Origin: CAYRHN01 sp964424115
GTDB lineage: Bacteria > Chloroflexota > Anaerolineae > Anaerolineales > Anaerolineaceae
DNA length: 64,000 bases
Assembly (NCBI GenBank): GCA_964424115.1
Contig: CAYRHN010000003.1
Coordinates: 186,001-250,000, forward strand
Direction: 5' to 3'
Under the pieces are notes generated by a model. It was not told where the DNA came from and did no database searches. It worked only from the letters and a program-made list of their open reading frames with translations. Shown here in pieces: positions 48,769 to 57,487 of the stretch (its first letter is position 1; each line of letters begins with the position of its first letter). Position numbers and translations under genes: made by a program.

Positions 48769-50541
48769 ATGAACCAAAAGTTCCTTATTGCAGCGGTATT
48801 CCTGGCTATATTGTGCTCGTTCCTGGCCTTAGGGCAAGGGGTGATGGCGGCTGTGCAGCGCGAGGGGGTGCAGAGCGTGCCGGAGATGGTCAGCTACCAG
48901 GGGCGGGTGACGCTCAATGGCCTGCCGTATAACGGCCAGGGCTATTTTAAATTCGCCGTGGTGGATGCCTCCGGGACGATCAGTTATTGGTCGAACGACA
49001 GCACATCCAGCGGTGGGGGGGAGCCAACCAATGCAGTGCAGTTGACCGCCACGGACGGCCTGTTCTCTGTTCTGTTGGGGCAGCCGCCGATGCCGCCCCT
49101 CTCGGTGGGGGTATTTGCAGGGCCAGAGCGGGCGCTGCGGGTGTGGTTCAGCGCCAATGGGACGAATTTCACTCGCCTGGAGCCGGACCGAGCGATCGCC
49201 TCAGTGCCATATGCCTTGCAGGCAGAAGAGGCCGGCAACGCCGATCTGCTGGACGGGCAGGATTCGACCTTCTACCAAAAAAGGGTGAACGGTGTCTGTG
49301 CAGATGGCAGCGCCTTGAAAGCGGTCAACTCGGATGGGTCGGTGGCTTGCCAGGGGGTGGTTTCTCAGGTGCAGGCGGCTTGCGCACCTGGGTATGCCAT
49401 TCAGGCGATCAATGCAGATGGGTCGGTGACCTGTGCGGCAGTGGGACCCCGTCCAGGGTTCAGCCGCTCGATCCTTGATCCGGAGATCGGTGAGCCAGGT
49501 ACCTATACGGTATTATCCATGGCTATGGGGGTGGACAGCCTGCCATGGATCGTTTACGAGGAATACAACTATGATGCGCATATTTTTCGCTCGAAACTGG
49601 CGCACTGCTTGGACTTGGCCTGCACTCGGGCTGATATTCAGGTGCTGGACCCGGAATTGAAGCACGGGTTTGATTATGCGATCAGCATCGGTGTGGATAG
49701 TTTACCGGTGATTGTGTATGATGATTACCAACGCGGCGGACTGTTTGTGGCGCACTGCGAGGATTTGAATTGCGGTACGATCGCGCGCCGGGCATTGATG
49801 GTAGATGGGTTTAATATGGCATTGGCAATCGGGGTGGATGGGTATCCGATCATTGTATTTGATGATGGAGAAAAATTGAGTGCGTTGCATTGTGAAGATC
49901 TTTCCTGTGCGACATTCACTACCCATTTGATACAGGATGACGACAGTTTTCACAATCCATCAATTGTGATCGGCGCAGATGGTTTGCCGGTGGTCAGTTA
50001 TTACGCTCTTACCGGAGATCAGGTCAGGGTGGCGCATTGCGACGATCTGGTATGCGGTTCATCGACGATCACCGTGGTGGAAAGCGGACTTACTTATTAT
50101 GGAGTGACCACCTCGATCAGTGTGGCAGGAGATGGCATGCCGATCTTCAGTTATTATGATTCTACAAATTATGCCCTTAAAATAGCTCATTGTGAGAATA
50201 TGGCCTGCACAGGGGTGACCACCTCTGTTCTGGATGCCCCCGGTTCCATAGGGGATTCCCATTCTCTGGCAGTGGCGCCGGATGGACATGCGGTCATCAG
50301 TTATAAGGATTATAGTTTTTCTCCGGACGCCAGCATGAAGGTGGCGTTTTGTGTTGATTACGCCTGCTCCTCAGCGGTGACCACAGTAGTGGAGACCGGG
50401 CCGGGTATTGCTTATTACAATGCGGTGATGATCGGCGCGGATGGTTTGCCGCTACTATCTTATTACGACAACGCCAACCGAGATTTTGTGGTTACGCACT
50501 GTTCAAATATGTTCTGCACCCCCGCCACGAGGCGCAGATGA
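48769..50541 (+). CDS. Secreted protein with seven Cys-pair repeats
   Basis: The product has 590 residues. AGGAGG precedes the ATG. A signal peptide (F-L-I-A-A-V-F-L-A-I-L-C-S-F) leads to a fibre-like module, V-S-Y-Q-G-R-V-T-L-N-G-L-P, then N-A-D-L-L-D-G-Q-D-S-T-F-Y-Q near 160. From ~250 to the end there are about seven repeats of 45-50 residues, each with S-I-G-V-D-x-L-P-V-I-V-Y-like strands and a closing H-C-x-D-L-x-C. The pairs read A-H-C-L-D-L-A-C, A-H-C-E-D-L-N-C, L-H-C-E-D-L-S-C, A-H-C-D-D-L-V-C, A-H-C-E-N-M-A-C, A-F-C-V-D-Y-A-C and T-H-C-S-N-M-F-C. This suggests a disulfide-stapled propeller. Function unknown. Confidence 0.82.
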   Translation: MNQKFLIAAVFLAILCSFLALGQGVMAAVQREGVQSVPEMVSYQGRVTLNGLPYNGQGYFKFAVVDASGTISYWSNDSTSSGGGEPTNAVQLTATDGLFSVLLGQPPMPPLSVGVFAGPERALRVWFSANGTNFTRLEPDRAIASVPYALQAEEAGNADLLDGQDSTFYQKRVNGVCADGSALKAVNSDGSVACQGVVSQVQAACAPGYAIQAINADGSVTCAAVGPRPGFSRSILDPEIGEPGTYTVLSMAMGVDSLPWIVYEEYNYDAHIFRSKLAHCLDLACTRADIQVLDPELKHGFDYAISIGVDSLPVIVYDDYQRGGLFVAHCEDLNCGTIARRALMVDGFNMALAIGVDGYPIIVFDDGEKLSALHCEDLSCATFTTHLIQDDDSFHNPSIVIGADGLPVVSYYALTGDQVRVAHCDDLVCGSSTITVVESGLTYYGVTTSISVAGDGMPIFSYYDSTNYALKIAHCENMACTGVTTSVLDAPGSIGDSHSLAVAPDGHAVISYKDYSFSPDASMKVAFCVDYACSSAVTTVVETGPGIAYYNAVMIGADGLPLLSYYDNANRDFVVTHCSNMFCTPATRRR

Positions 50542-50554
50542 GAGGTTATTAATT

Positions 50555-51421
50555 ATGTCCACCACCTACTACCAGGACCTCATCCGGCGGCGCTACTCGG
50601 TGCGCCGCTACCAGGACAGGCCAATCGCGGCGCAGACCCAGTCCGATCTATACGCACGGCTGGAGACGATCCAGCGCGGCCCGCTGGGCACGCCGCTGCG
50701 CCTGCAGCTGGTCGCTGCCGCTGAAGGGGACAGCCAGGCTCTGCGCGGGCTGGGCACCTACGGCTTTATCCGCAACCCGGCCGGGTTCATCCTCGGCGCG
50801 GTCCAGTCCGGCGCGCATGCCATGGAAGATTTTGGCTATGCCATGGAGCTGGCGGTGCTGGAGGCCACAGCCCTGGGGTTGGGCACCTGCTGGCTGGGCG
50901 GCACCTATGCCCGCAGTAGTTTTGCCATACGCTTCAAACCCCTCAAAGGGGAAGTGATGCCCGCGGCGGTGGCCGCCGGGTACGCGGAGGCCGACAGCCG
51001 CACCAACGACCCGCTGCGCGGGCTGACGCGCGCCGAAAACCGCCGCCTGTGGCCGGATATGTTCTTCGAGGGCGGCTTTGACCAGTCCCTGCCGCGCTCG
51101 GCGGCAGGGGAATATGCCTGGGCGCTGGAAATGCTGCGCCTGGCGCCCTCCGCTTCCAACAAGCAGCCCTGGCGCGTGGTGCACGAGGCGGGCGTCTGGC
51201 ATTTCTACTGCCAGCGCACGCCCGGCTACGGCAAGGGCACGCTGCTCTTTTCCGCGCTGGGCCTGGCGGATCTGCAGCGCCTGGATATCGGCATTGCCAT
51301 GTGCCACTTTGAGCTCACCGCGCGCGAACGCGGGTTGGGAGGCGCCTGGGCAGACGCCGACCCCGGCCTGGCGCTGCCGGACCCGCTAACGTTCTATGTA
51401 GCAAGCTGGGTGGAAAATTAA
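50555..51421 (+). CDS. Nitroreductase family protein (TM1586 type)
   Basis: The product has 288 residues from the ATG at 50555. The N-terminal R-R-R-Y-S-V-R-R-Y-Q-D is the usual FMN-phosphate-binding opening of nitroreductases. A second half-domain follows with L-R-L-A-P-S-A-S-N-K-Q-P-W-R near 200, as in proteins with the TM1586-like internal duplication. G-L-G-T-C-W-L-G-G-T lies between them. It probably uses FMN to reduce a small molecule; substrate unknown. It begins 13 bases after the preceding stop, so it may be read from the same transcript. Confidence 0.85.
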   Translation: MSTTYYQDLIRRRYSVRRYQDRPIAAQTQSDLYARLETIQRGPLGTPLRLQLVAAAEGDSQALRGLGTYGFIRNPAGFILGAVQSGAHAMEDFGYAMELAVLEATALGLGTCWLGGTYARSSFAIRFKPLKGEVMPAAVAAGYAEADSRTNDPLRGLTRAENRRLWPDMFFEGGFDQSLPRSAAGEYAWALEMLRLAPSASNKQPWRVVHEAGVWHFYCQRTPGYGKGTLLFSALGLADLQRLDIGIAMCHFELTARERGLGGAWADADPGLALPDPLTFYVASWVEN

Positions 51422-51438
51422 TGTAATTTTAATTGTAT

Positions 51439-51494
51439 TGTAAGGTGTTTGTAAGGTGTTAATACTTGACAAAAAAATAAAAAGAAATAAAATA
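51439..51494 (+). promoter_or_regulatory. Direct-repeat box and sigma-70 promoter without a downstream gene
   Basis: Two identical 11-bp units TGTAAGGTGTT (51439-51449, 51450-51460) sit just upstream of TTGACA (51466-51471), which is 16 bases from TAAAAT (51488-51493). Adjacent 11-bp direct repeats are the usual target of OmpR/PhoB-family regulators. The promoter points along the plus strand, where no gene follows for kilobases. Confidence 0.6.
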
Positions 51495-51499
51495 GACTT

Positions 51500-51523
51500 A
51501 TAATATCGTAATTACGATATTAT
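51500..51523. promoter_or_regulatory. 24-bp perfect palindrome at the expected transcription start
   Basis: The half-site ATAATATCGTAA is followed directly by its exact inverted copy. It covers the predicted start site of the isolated promoter, the classical place for a repressor. Confidence 0.5.
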
Positions 51524-51587
51524 CCTATGTAACATTGCAGGTCGGCGCGAGGGACCCCGAGGGGGAATTGGCGCCGACCTCGTGTTT
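51500..51587 (+). ncRNA. Candidate short RNA from the isolated promoter
   Basis: From the promoter at 51466-51493, transcription would start near 51500, inside a 24-bp perfect palindrome. The transcript would run to a terminator-like hairpin: GGTCGGCGC (51540-51548) pairing with GCGCCGACC (51571-51579), followed by TCGTGTTTT. No ORF with a ribosome site lies inside. Inference only; the palindrome could instead be an operator. Confidence 0.4.
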
Positions 51588-51597
51588 TAAATGGACC

Positions 51598-51625
51598 GGG
51601 GGCGGGTCTACCCAGACCCGCCCCC
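51598..51625 (-). terminator. Terminator of the oligopeptide-type ABC operon
   Basis: GGGGGCGGGTCT (51598-51609) and AGACCCGCCCCC (51614-51625) form a perfect 12-bp stem with a four-base loop, about 50 bases after the stop of the last minus-strand transporter gene. The T-tract is poor. Confidence 0.65.
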
Positions 51626-51674
51626 GCAAACCCTAACCTACCTGCGAGGAGATGTATTCAAGAAGAAGAGAACG

Positions 51675-52610
51675 TCAGGGGGCCACTTTCCAGCAGGCCA
51701 CCAGGTGATCTTTCTCCACTTCCACCGGCACCGGCATTTCCTTGCACTTTTCAAATGCCAGCGGGCAGCGGTCGTAATAGACACAGCCGTGGGGGGCGCC
51801 GCACACATCCGCGCGGCTGTCCACGTTGATCTTTTTATCCCATTTTTGGTCCAGGCGCGGCACGGAGGCCAGCAGCATCTGGGTGTAGGGGTGCAGCGGC
51901 TGTTCAAAGATCGTTTCCACCTTGCCCATCTCTGCCGCGCGCCCGCGGTAGAGGATGACCGCCCGCTCGCTGATGTAGTTGGCCAGCGAGAGGTCGTGGG
52001 TGATGAAGAGGATGGAAAGGCCGCGTTTTTTCAGGTCTGCCAGCAGATTAAGCACGTCGATGCGTGTGGAGGCATCCAGCATGCTGATGATCTCGTCTGC
52101 CACCAGGAAGCGGATATCCAGCAGCAGGGCGCGCGCGATCAGGAAGCGCTGCAACTGCCCGCCGCTGAGCTGGTGGGGGAACTTGTTCAGCACCTGTTTG
52201 GCGTTCAATCCCACCGAGTTGACCGTGGCTTCCACGCGCTCCTGCCATTCGCTATTTTTTACCTGCGGATAGAATTCCTCGTGGATGATGCTGAAGATGC
52301 GGTCGGCCTTGAAGATGGGATTATAGGAGCTGAAGGGGTCCTGGAAGACACCCTGCACATGCCGGTAATACTCTTTCAGCGGCGGGCCTTTGGAAATATC
52401 CTCGCCGTTGAGAGTGATGGTGCCTTTGCTGATCGAGATCAGGCGCAGGATCATCTTGCCGATGGTGCTCTTGCCGCTGCCGCTTTCGCCGATCAGCGAG
52501 ACCACCTCACCGTCGGCCAAGTCGAAGCTGACGTCGCTGACCGCGTGCAGTTCTTTGTTGCCAAAGGTGCCGATCTTGTAGATCTTGGAGACATTTTTCA
52601 GGCTAAGCAT
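51675..52610 (-). CDS. Opp/Dpp-type ABC transporter ATP-binding protein (OppF-like)
   Basis: The product has 311 residues. Walker A is G-E-S-G-S-G-K-S-T near 40, signature L-S-G-G-Q-L-Q-R, Walker B L-V-A-D-E-I (Ile where Pro is usual), and the switch His is in I-T-H-D-L-S. The C-terminal oligopeptide-transporter extension has Cys in C-G-A-P-H-G-C, D-R-C-P-L-A-F-E-K-C and A-C-W, the cluster seen in OppD/OppF proteins. It overlaps the OppD-like gene by eight bases. Likely role: powering uptake of an oligosaccharide or peptide with the four genes upstream. Confidence 0.92.
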   Translation of the reverse strand: MLSLKNVSKIYKIGTFGNKELHAVSDVSFDLADGEVVSLIGESGSGKSTIGKMILRLISISKGTITLNGEDISKGPPLKEYYRHVQGVFQDPFSSYNPIFKADRIFSIIHEEFYPQVKNSEWQERVEATVNSVGLNAKQVLNKFPHQLSGGQLQRFLIARALLLDIRFLVADEIISMLDASTRIDVLNLLADLKKRGLSILFITHDLSLANYISERAVILYRGRAAEMGKVETIFEQPLHPYTQMLLASVPRLDQKWDKKINVDSRADVCGAPHGCVYYDRCPLAFEKCKEMPVPVEVEKDHLVACWKVAP

Positions 52611-53583
52611 CCGGGCTCTCCTTTTCGCTGTGGGAATCTACCGCCCAACAGGCGATAAAGTGGTCTTTCTTGATCTCGATGAAAGGAGGTACCTGGTCGC
52701 ATTTTTCAAAAGCCAGCGGGCAGCGGTCCTTGAAACGGCAGCCGGCGGGGGGTTCCAGCAGCATGGGCGGCTTGCCGGGGATGCCGGTCAGCTTGCGCTC
52801 TTTGTACTTGACCCCGATCTCCGGCAGCGAGGAGATCAGCATTTTGGTGTAGGGGTGGAGCGGGGCGCGCATGATCTCTTCGGTGGAGGCCTTTTCGGCC
52901 AACTGCCCGGCATACATGACCATCACCGTGTCGGCCACCTGGTAGAGGATGGAAATATCGTGGGTGATGACGATGCCGCTCTTGCAGCAGCCCATGTCGC
53001 GGAACTGTACCAGCATTTCGGCCACGGCTTTCTGGCTGGCCACATCCAGGGCGGAGGTGATCTCATCGGCAATCAGCAGGGAGGGGTCGAGCAGGGTGGA
53101 AAGCACCATCACCATGCGCTGTTTCATCCCACCCGAAAGCTCGATCGGGTACATGTTCAGCACTTCATGCGGCAGTTTGACCATGTCCAGCCGGCTCTTG
53201 ATCTCCGGCAGCAGGGCTTTATAATCCACTTTTTTGGCTTCCAGCAGTTCGCGGGTCATCATGCCGATCTTGCGGATCGGGTTCATCGCGTTCATCGCGT
53301 ACTGCGGGATGAGCGAAACCCGCTTGAAGCGGTAGGAATCCATCATTTTCGTATCGGCGATGGGCAGCTCTTCGCCGTCCAGGGTCACCTTGCCGCCAAT
53401 GAACTTCATCGGCTGGACGAGCATGATCAGGCTGTGCCCCAGGGTGGTCTTGCCGCAGCCGGATTCGCCTGCCAGCCCCATGATCTCGCCATTGGCGATC
53501 TGGAAACTGGCGTTTTCCAGGGCGTGCACCTCGCCGCGCAAGGTCTGGTAATAAACGGTGAGATTTTCAACAAGTAAGCCCAT
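52603..53583 (-). CDS. Opp/Dpp-type ABC transporter ATP-binding protein (OppD-like)
   Basis: The product has 326 residues. Walker A is G-E-S-G-C-G-K-T-T, signature L-S-G-G-M-K-Q-R, Walker B L-L-I-A-D-E-I-T-S-A-L-D, and the switch His is in I-T-H-D-I-S. The C-terminal segment has G-C-R-F-K-D-R-C-P-L-A-F-E-K-C, as in its partner. It is read three bases after the permease stop. Pairs with the OppF-like ATPase. Confidence 0.92.
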   Translation of the reverse strand: MGLLVENLTVYYQTLRGEVHALENASFQIANGEIMGLAGESGCGKTTLGHSLIMLVQPMKFIGGKVTLDGEELPIADTKMMDSYRFKRVSLIPQYAMNAMNPIRKIGMMTRELLEAKKVDYKALLPEIKSRLDMVKLPHEVLNMYPIELSGGMKQRMVMVLSTLLDPSLLIADEITSALDVASQKAVAEMLVQFRDMGCCKSGIVITHDISILYQVADTVMVMYAGQLAEKASTEEIMRAPLHPYTKMLISSLPEIGVKYKERKLTGIPGKPPMLLEPPAGCRFKDRCPLAFEKCDQVPPFIEIKKDHFIACWAVDSHSEKESPDA

Positions 53584-53586
53584 GGG

Positions 53587-54438
53587 TCACATCTCTCTCA
53601 ACTTGGGATTGAAGGCTTCGTCCAGGCCGACGTTCATGCTGTACAGCGCGCCGACGATGATGGTGATCGCCAGTCCCGGCGGGACGAACCACCACCAGAT
53701 GCCGAATTGCAGCGCGCTCCACGAGACGGCGGTTTGCATCATCAGGCCCAGGGAAACGGTATTGGTCGGCCCCAGCCCGATGAAATCCAGCGTGGCGGCG
53801 GTCAGGATGGCCCCACCGAATTGCAGGATGAAGGCCATCACCAGATAAGACAGCATGTTGGGGGCGATCTCGGTGAAGATGATCTTGAGCGATTTCATCC
53901 CGCTCATGCGGGCCATGTCGACGAAGTCGCGCGTGCGCAGGGAGAAGGTCTGGGCGCGGATGGCGCGCGCTGTCCACGGCCAGGCGGTGAAGGCGATGAA
54001 CAGGCATTCCGTCCACACGCTGCGCACTTCCAGGTAGGCAGCGATGATCAGCAAGACGGCCAGGGTGGGGATGACCAGCACGATGTTGGTGAGCATATTG
54101 AGGGCTTCGTCCACCAGCCCGCCGCGGTATCCGGCGGTGAAGCCGATCAGCATACCCAGCAGGGTGGCCAGCCCGCCGCCGATCAATCCGACCAGGAAGG
54201 TGGCGCGCAGGCCGATCACGAACTGGGTGTAGATATCTTCGCCAAAGAAGGTGGTGCCCAGCCAGTATTTTGCGGAGGGTGGCTGCGCACCCAGCGGATT
54301 GACAAAGGCATTCGGGTCATAATCCGAGAGCAAGGGGCCAAAGATCGCCAGCAGGACGAAGAGAGTCAGGATGCCCAGCCCGATCTGCACTTTGCGGTTA
54401 CGCAGGGCGAAATAGAGGATCTCGTTTTTCTTTTTCAT
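53587..54438 (-). CDS. Opp/Dpp-type ABC permease (OppC-like)
   Basis: The product has 283 residues. An N-terminal membrane anchor (I-G-L-G-I-L-T-L-F-V-L-L) is followed by the OppC-typical Y-D-P-N-A and a permease domain with five further helices. The conserved cytosolic loop that contacts the ATPase reads D-F-V-D-M-A-R-M-S-G-M-K. Its ATG overlaps the previous stop as ATGA. Forms the channel with the OppB-like protein. Confidence 0.9.
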   Translation of the reverse strand: MKKKNEILYFALRNRKVQIGLGILTLFVLLAIFGPLLSDYDPNAFVNPLGAQPPSAKYWLGTTFFGEDIYTQFVIGLRATFLVGLIGGGLATLLGMLIGFTAGYRGGLVDEALNMLTNIVLVIPTLAVLLIIAAYLEVRSVWTECLFIAFTAWPWTARAIRAQTFSLRTRDFVDMARMSGMKSLKIIFTEIAPNMLSYLVMAFILQFGGAILTAATLDFIGLGPTNTVSLGLMMQTAVSWSALQFGIWWWFVPPGLAITIIVGALYSMNVGLDEAFNPKLREM

Positions 54439-55427
54439 GCCGACTCCCCGGTCATGCCGCGCCGTGTGCGCGGATCCACAAAGACGTAGATGATGTCGAT
54501 CAGGAAATTTGCCAGCAGGACGCCGATGATGATAAAGAGGAAGCAGCCCTGGATGAGGAAGTAATCCTGATTTTGGATGGCTGCCAGCAGCTGGTAGCCG
54601 ATGCCGGGATAAGAGAAGACCACCTCCGTCACCAGCGCGCCCGCCACCACCGTGCCCAATTGCAGCGCCAGGCCGGTGATCTGCGGCAGGATGGCGTTGT
54701 TGAAGGCATAGTTGCGGATCAATTTCTTGGGTGCGCCCAGTGCGGTCAGGTAGCGCGAATAATCCGATTCAAGTTCGTAAATGATCATGTTGCGCATGCC
54801 GATCGCCCAGCCGCCAAAACTGACCAGGAAGAGCGAGGCAAACGGTAGGAACCAGTGTTTGATCACATCCCAAACGAAGTTCCATGACCAGGTGGGCATC
54901 AGCGAGAAGCTGTATGCCCCGGCAATGGGAAAGATTCCCAGTATGATGCCAAAGAACCAGGCCAGCAAAATACCCAGCCACATGTAAGGGGTGGCGGTGA
55001 GGATATAGCTGAGCGGCGAGATGGTGTTATCCAACCACTTGGAGCGGGCGGCGTACGCGCCGAACTTGTTGCCTGCCCACCAGCTCAATAATATAGAAGG
55101 TAGCAGCAAAGCCAGGTCGTAGGGGACGGCACTCCAGATGATATCCATGACAGGGGTGGGGAAGCGGTAGGAACTGATCCCCAGGTTGCCCTGGAAAAGC
55201 GACCCCCAGAAGTTGAAATATTGCGTGGTCAGCGGCAGATCGAGACCAAAGACATGATTGTAATAGTCATACATCACCGAGGCAGCGGTGGAGTTGACCG
55301 ATGCCCGCGAAAGCATGTTGGTGATCGGGTCGCCAGGCATAAAGCGCGGGATCATCCAGTCGATGGTCACCGCCAGGAAAAAGGTGATCAGGTAAATGAG
55401 GATCTTGCGGAAAAAATAACGTTTCAC
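54435..55427 (-). CDS. Opp/Dpp-type ABC permease (OppB-like)
   Basis: The product has 330 residues from the GTG at 55427 (V-K-R-Y-F-F-R-K-I-L-I), with AAGGAG six bases upstream; a longer frame to 55493 lacks such support. It has six hydrophobic helices, the early R-F-M-P-G-D-P-I typical of OppB, and the loop Y-L-T-A-L-G-A-P-K facing the ATPase. Coupled to the next permease by ATGA. Confidence 0.88.
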   Translation of the reverse strand: MKRYFFRKILIYLITFFLAVTIDWMIPRFMPGDPITNMLSRASVNSTAASVMYDYYNHVFGLDLPLTTQYFNFWGSLFQGNLGISSYRFPTPVMDIIWSAVPYDLALLLPSILLSWWAGNKFGAYAARSKWLDNTISPLSYILTATPYMWLGILLAWFFGIILGIFPIAGAYSFSLMPTWSWNFVWDVIKHWFLPFASLFLVSFGGWAIGMRNMIIYELESDYSRYLTALGAPKKLIRNYAFNNAILPQITGLALQLGTVVAGALVTEVVFSYPGIGYQLLAAIQNQDYFLIQGCFLFIIIGVLLANFLIDIIYVFVDPRTRRGMTGESA

Positions 55428-55505
55428 GGGGACTCCTTGACCGCTGAACCTGCTGGTATGGGTGGCGGACGTCAGTCCGCCACCCATACCCAAAGTCAGT
55501 CAGAT

Positions 55506-57320
55506 TTACGGATTGACAGGTTGCAGGTTGATCAAGGTCTGCAAACCGCCCAACTGCCAGTAGCCGGACCAGGTGGTCGGCAGGGTCTGGTTGGTGGTGG
55601 ATTCGGTCGGCCAGCCCGTCCAATTGGCGGTGCTGAACTGAGCCCACAGGCCGTTGTACCAGAGCGGGATCATGGGGACGTCGGTCAGCATGATCTTCTG
55701 GATCTTGGCGCAGGCAGCCTGCATACCGGCGATGTCAGAGGTCGGGATCTTGGCCAGGGCATCGACCAGGTCGAAGATCTCCTGGTTGTCATAGAGGCCG
55801 AAGTTGCCGGATTGCATCTGTTCGCGGATGGGGTGGTTGAAGAGCAGGTTGTAGAGCGTCCAGGGGGTGTTGCTCATGTTGGCCCAGTTGTTGAGGGTCA
55901 TGTCGAAGGTGCCGCTCTGCAGCTCGGTGTTCCAGGCGCCGTAGTCGGGCGTGGCGGCCTGGATGTTGATGCCGGCAGCCTGAGCGCTGGTGGCGATGAT
56001 GCTGATGGCGGCCATCCAGTCGGTCCAGCCGTTCGGGCAGGTGACTTTCAGTTCGATCTTGGAGCCATCGGGGGCTTCCACGAAGCCGTCATTGTCAACA
56101 TCCTTGTAACCGGCTTCGGCCAGGAGGCTCTTGGCCTTCTCGGGGTCGTAGGTCCAACCCAGTTCGGCAACCGTGGCGGCATCGTCAAAGGTCTTGCCCA
56201 GGGTGGGCAGCAGGCCGGTGGGGCTGGCAGCTTTGACCAGGTTGGCATAGGCGGTGTTGACGATGGAGGGCGTGTCGATGGCATAGGCCAGGGCCTTGCG
56301 GAATTTAGCATCGTTCAGGCCGGGCTTGGTGGTGTTCAGGAACAACACCGCGGTGTTGGCGGAGAGCATGTAGGGAGCTCCCTTGAAGTACGTGGAGACA
56401 TAGCCCTGATCGGCCAGGGTGGCGACACCCGGGAGGAAGTTATTGCTCAGGTCCAGTTCGCCCTTCAGCACCATGCCCAGGGCAACGCTGTTGCTGGAGG
56501 TGCGGATATCGACGATGTACTTGGGGGCGGGTTTGCCGAACACGGCGATGCCCCACCAGTTCTCGTTGCGGACCCAGATATTGCGGTCTTCGGCGTTGGA
56601 CATGTACAGGTAGGCGCCTGAACCAATCGGCTTCTCATTGGCGCCGGCGGTGATGTCTTCTTCGCTCTTGGCAGACCAGATGTGCTCGGGGACGATCGGA
56701 ATATTGTACAGATTGTTCTCGAATTCCTGGTACAGCGGATCGGTGAAGGTGAATTCCAGATGGGTGTCGTCGATCACGTTCACAGCGGTCAGGTATTTCC
56801 ACATCGGGGAGAACCACAGCGCGGCGTACTTCTGGCCCAGCTCGAAGGTGAATTTAACATCCTTGGCGGTCAGGGGGGTGCCGTCCGACCAGGTCAGGCC
56901 GGAGCGCATGGTCACAGCGAAGGTGGTGGCATCTTTCCAGGTGCCTTCCTCGGCCAGCCAGGGGGACATGGTGGCGCTCAGCGGGTCATAGCTGAAGAGG
57001 AATTCATACACGAAGCCGATGGTGCCGGTGGTGTTGGCCAGGCTGCCGGGCTGGAAGGGGTTCCAGGTGGAGGCGGGGCCCCAGGCGGCGCCGGAGACGT
57101 AGAGGGTCTCGTTGCGCGGGAATTCGGTGGGGGCTTCGGTGACTACCGCGGTGGGTTCCACCGTGGGGGTCGGTTCGGCCGGTTTGTCGGTCGGCTTGGG
57201 CGCGGCGGTGTTGGTCGGCTTGGCCGGCTCAGTCGTGGCGGTGGGGGCGGTGGTCTGGCAGGCCGCGAGCAGCATGCTCAGGGCAACCAGAACAGACAAC
57301 AACATGGTAAAGCGTTTCAT
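55506..57320 (-). CDS. ABC transporter solute-binding lipoprotein (family 5)
   Basis: The product has 604 residues. Strong ribosome site (AAAAGGAG), signal peptide and lipobox (L-L-A-A-C-Q), then a Thr/Pro/Ala-rich linker to ~60. The mature domain has family-5 motifs: W-S-D-G-T-P-L-T-A-K-D-V-K-F-T near 145 and F-R-K-A-L-A-Y-A-I-D near 360. It is the extracytoplasmic receptor for the downstream permeases and ATPases. Members of this family bind oligopeptides or, in Thermotogae and Chloroflexi, oligosaccharides. The LacI regulator and GH130 phosphorylase next door favour a sugar oligomer. A LacI-type palindrome lies about 118 bases upstream. Confidence 0.9.
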   Translation of the reverse strand: MKRFTMLLSVLVALSMLLAACQTTAPTATTEPAKPTNTAAPKPTDKPAEPTPTVEPTAVVTEAPTEFPRNETLYVSGAAWGPASTWNPFQPGSLANTTGTIGFVYEFLFSYDPLSATMSPWLAEEGTWKDATTFAVTMRSGLTWSDGTPLTAKDVKFTFELGQKYAALWFSPMWKYLTAVNVIDDTHLEFTFTDPLYQEFENNLYNIPIVPEHIWSAKSEEDITAGANEKPIGSGAYLYMSNAEDRNIWVRNENWWGIAVFGKPAPKYIVDIRTSSNSVALGMVLKGELDLSNNFLPGVATLADQGYVSTYFKGAPYMLSANTAVLFLNTTKPGLNDAKFRKALAYAIDTPSIVNTAYANLVKAASPTGLLPTLGKTFDDAATVAELGWTYDPEKAKSLLAEAGYKDVDNDGFVEAPDGSKIELKVTCPNGWTDWMAAISIIATSAQAAGINIQAATPDYGAWNTELQSGTFDMTLNNWANMSNTPWTLYNLLFNHPIREQMQSGNFGLYDNQEIFDLVDALAKIPTSDIAGMQAACAKIQKIMLTDVPMIPLWYNGLWAQFSTANWTGWPTESTTNQTLPTTWSGYWQLGGLQTLINLQPVNP

Positions 57321-57437
57321 CTTTTTTCTCCTTTTAGAATTTTGGAACAGATGGAAAAACAGTGAGTGACAGCAGGTTTTGAGTCAAATTTGCAGGTAGT
57401 GACCTCCTTATGAAATATCAAGCGCAAGCGATTGATT

Positions 57438-57449
57438 GGGAGCGCTCTC
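57438..57449. promoter_or_regulatory. LacI-type operator upstream of the transporter operon
   Basis: GGGAGCGCTCTC contains the palindrome GAGCGCTC, shared with the operator in front of the GH130 gene. It lies between the transporter operon and the LacI gene, upstream of the solute-binding protein gene. Confidence 0.6.
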
Positions 57450-57487
57450 GCAAGGAGCCAAAAAAAAGAGAAGGTCTTTCTTTTGGT

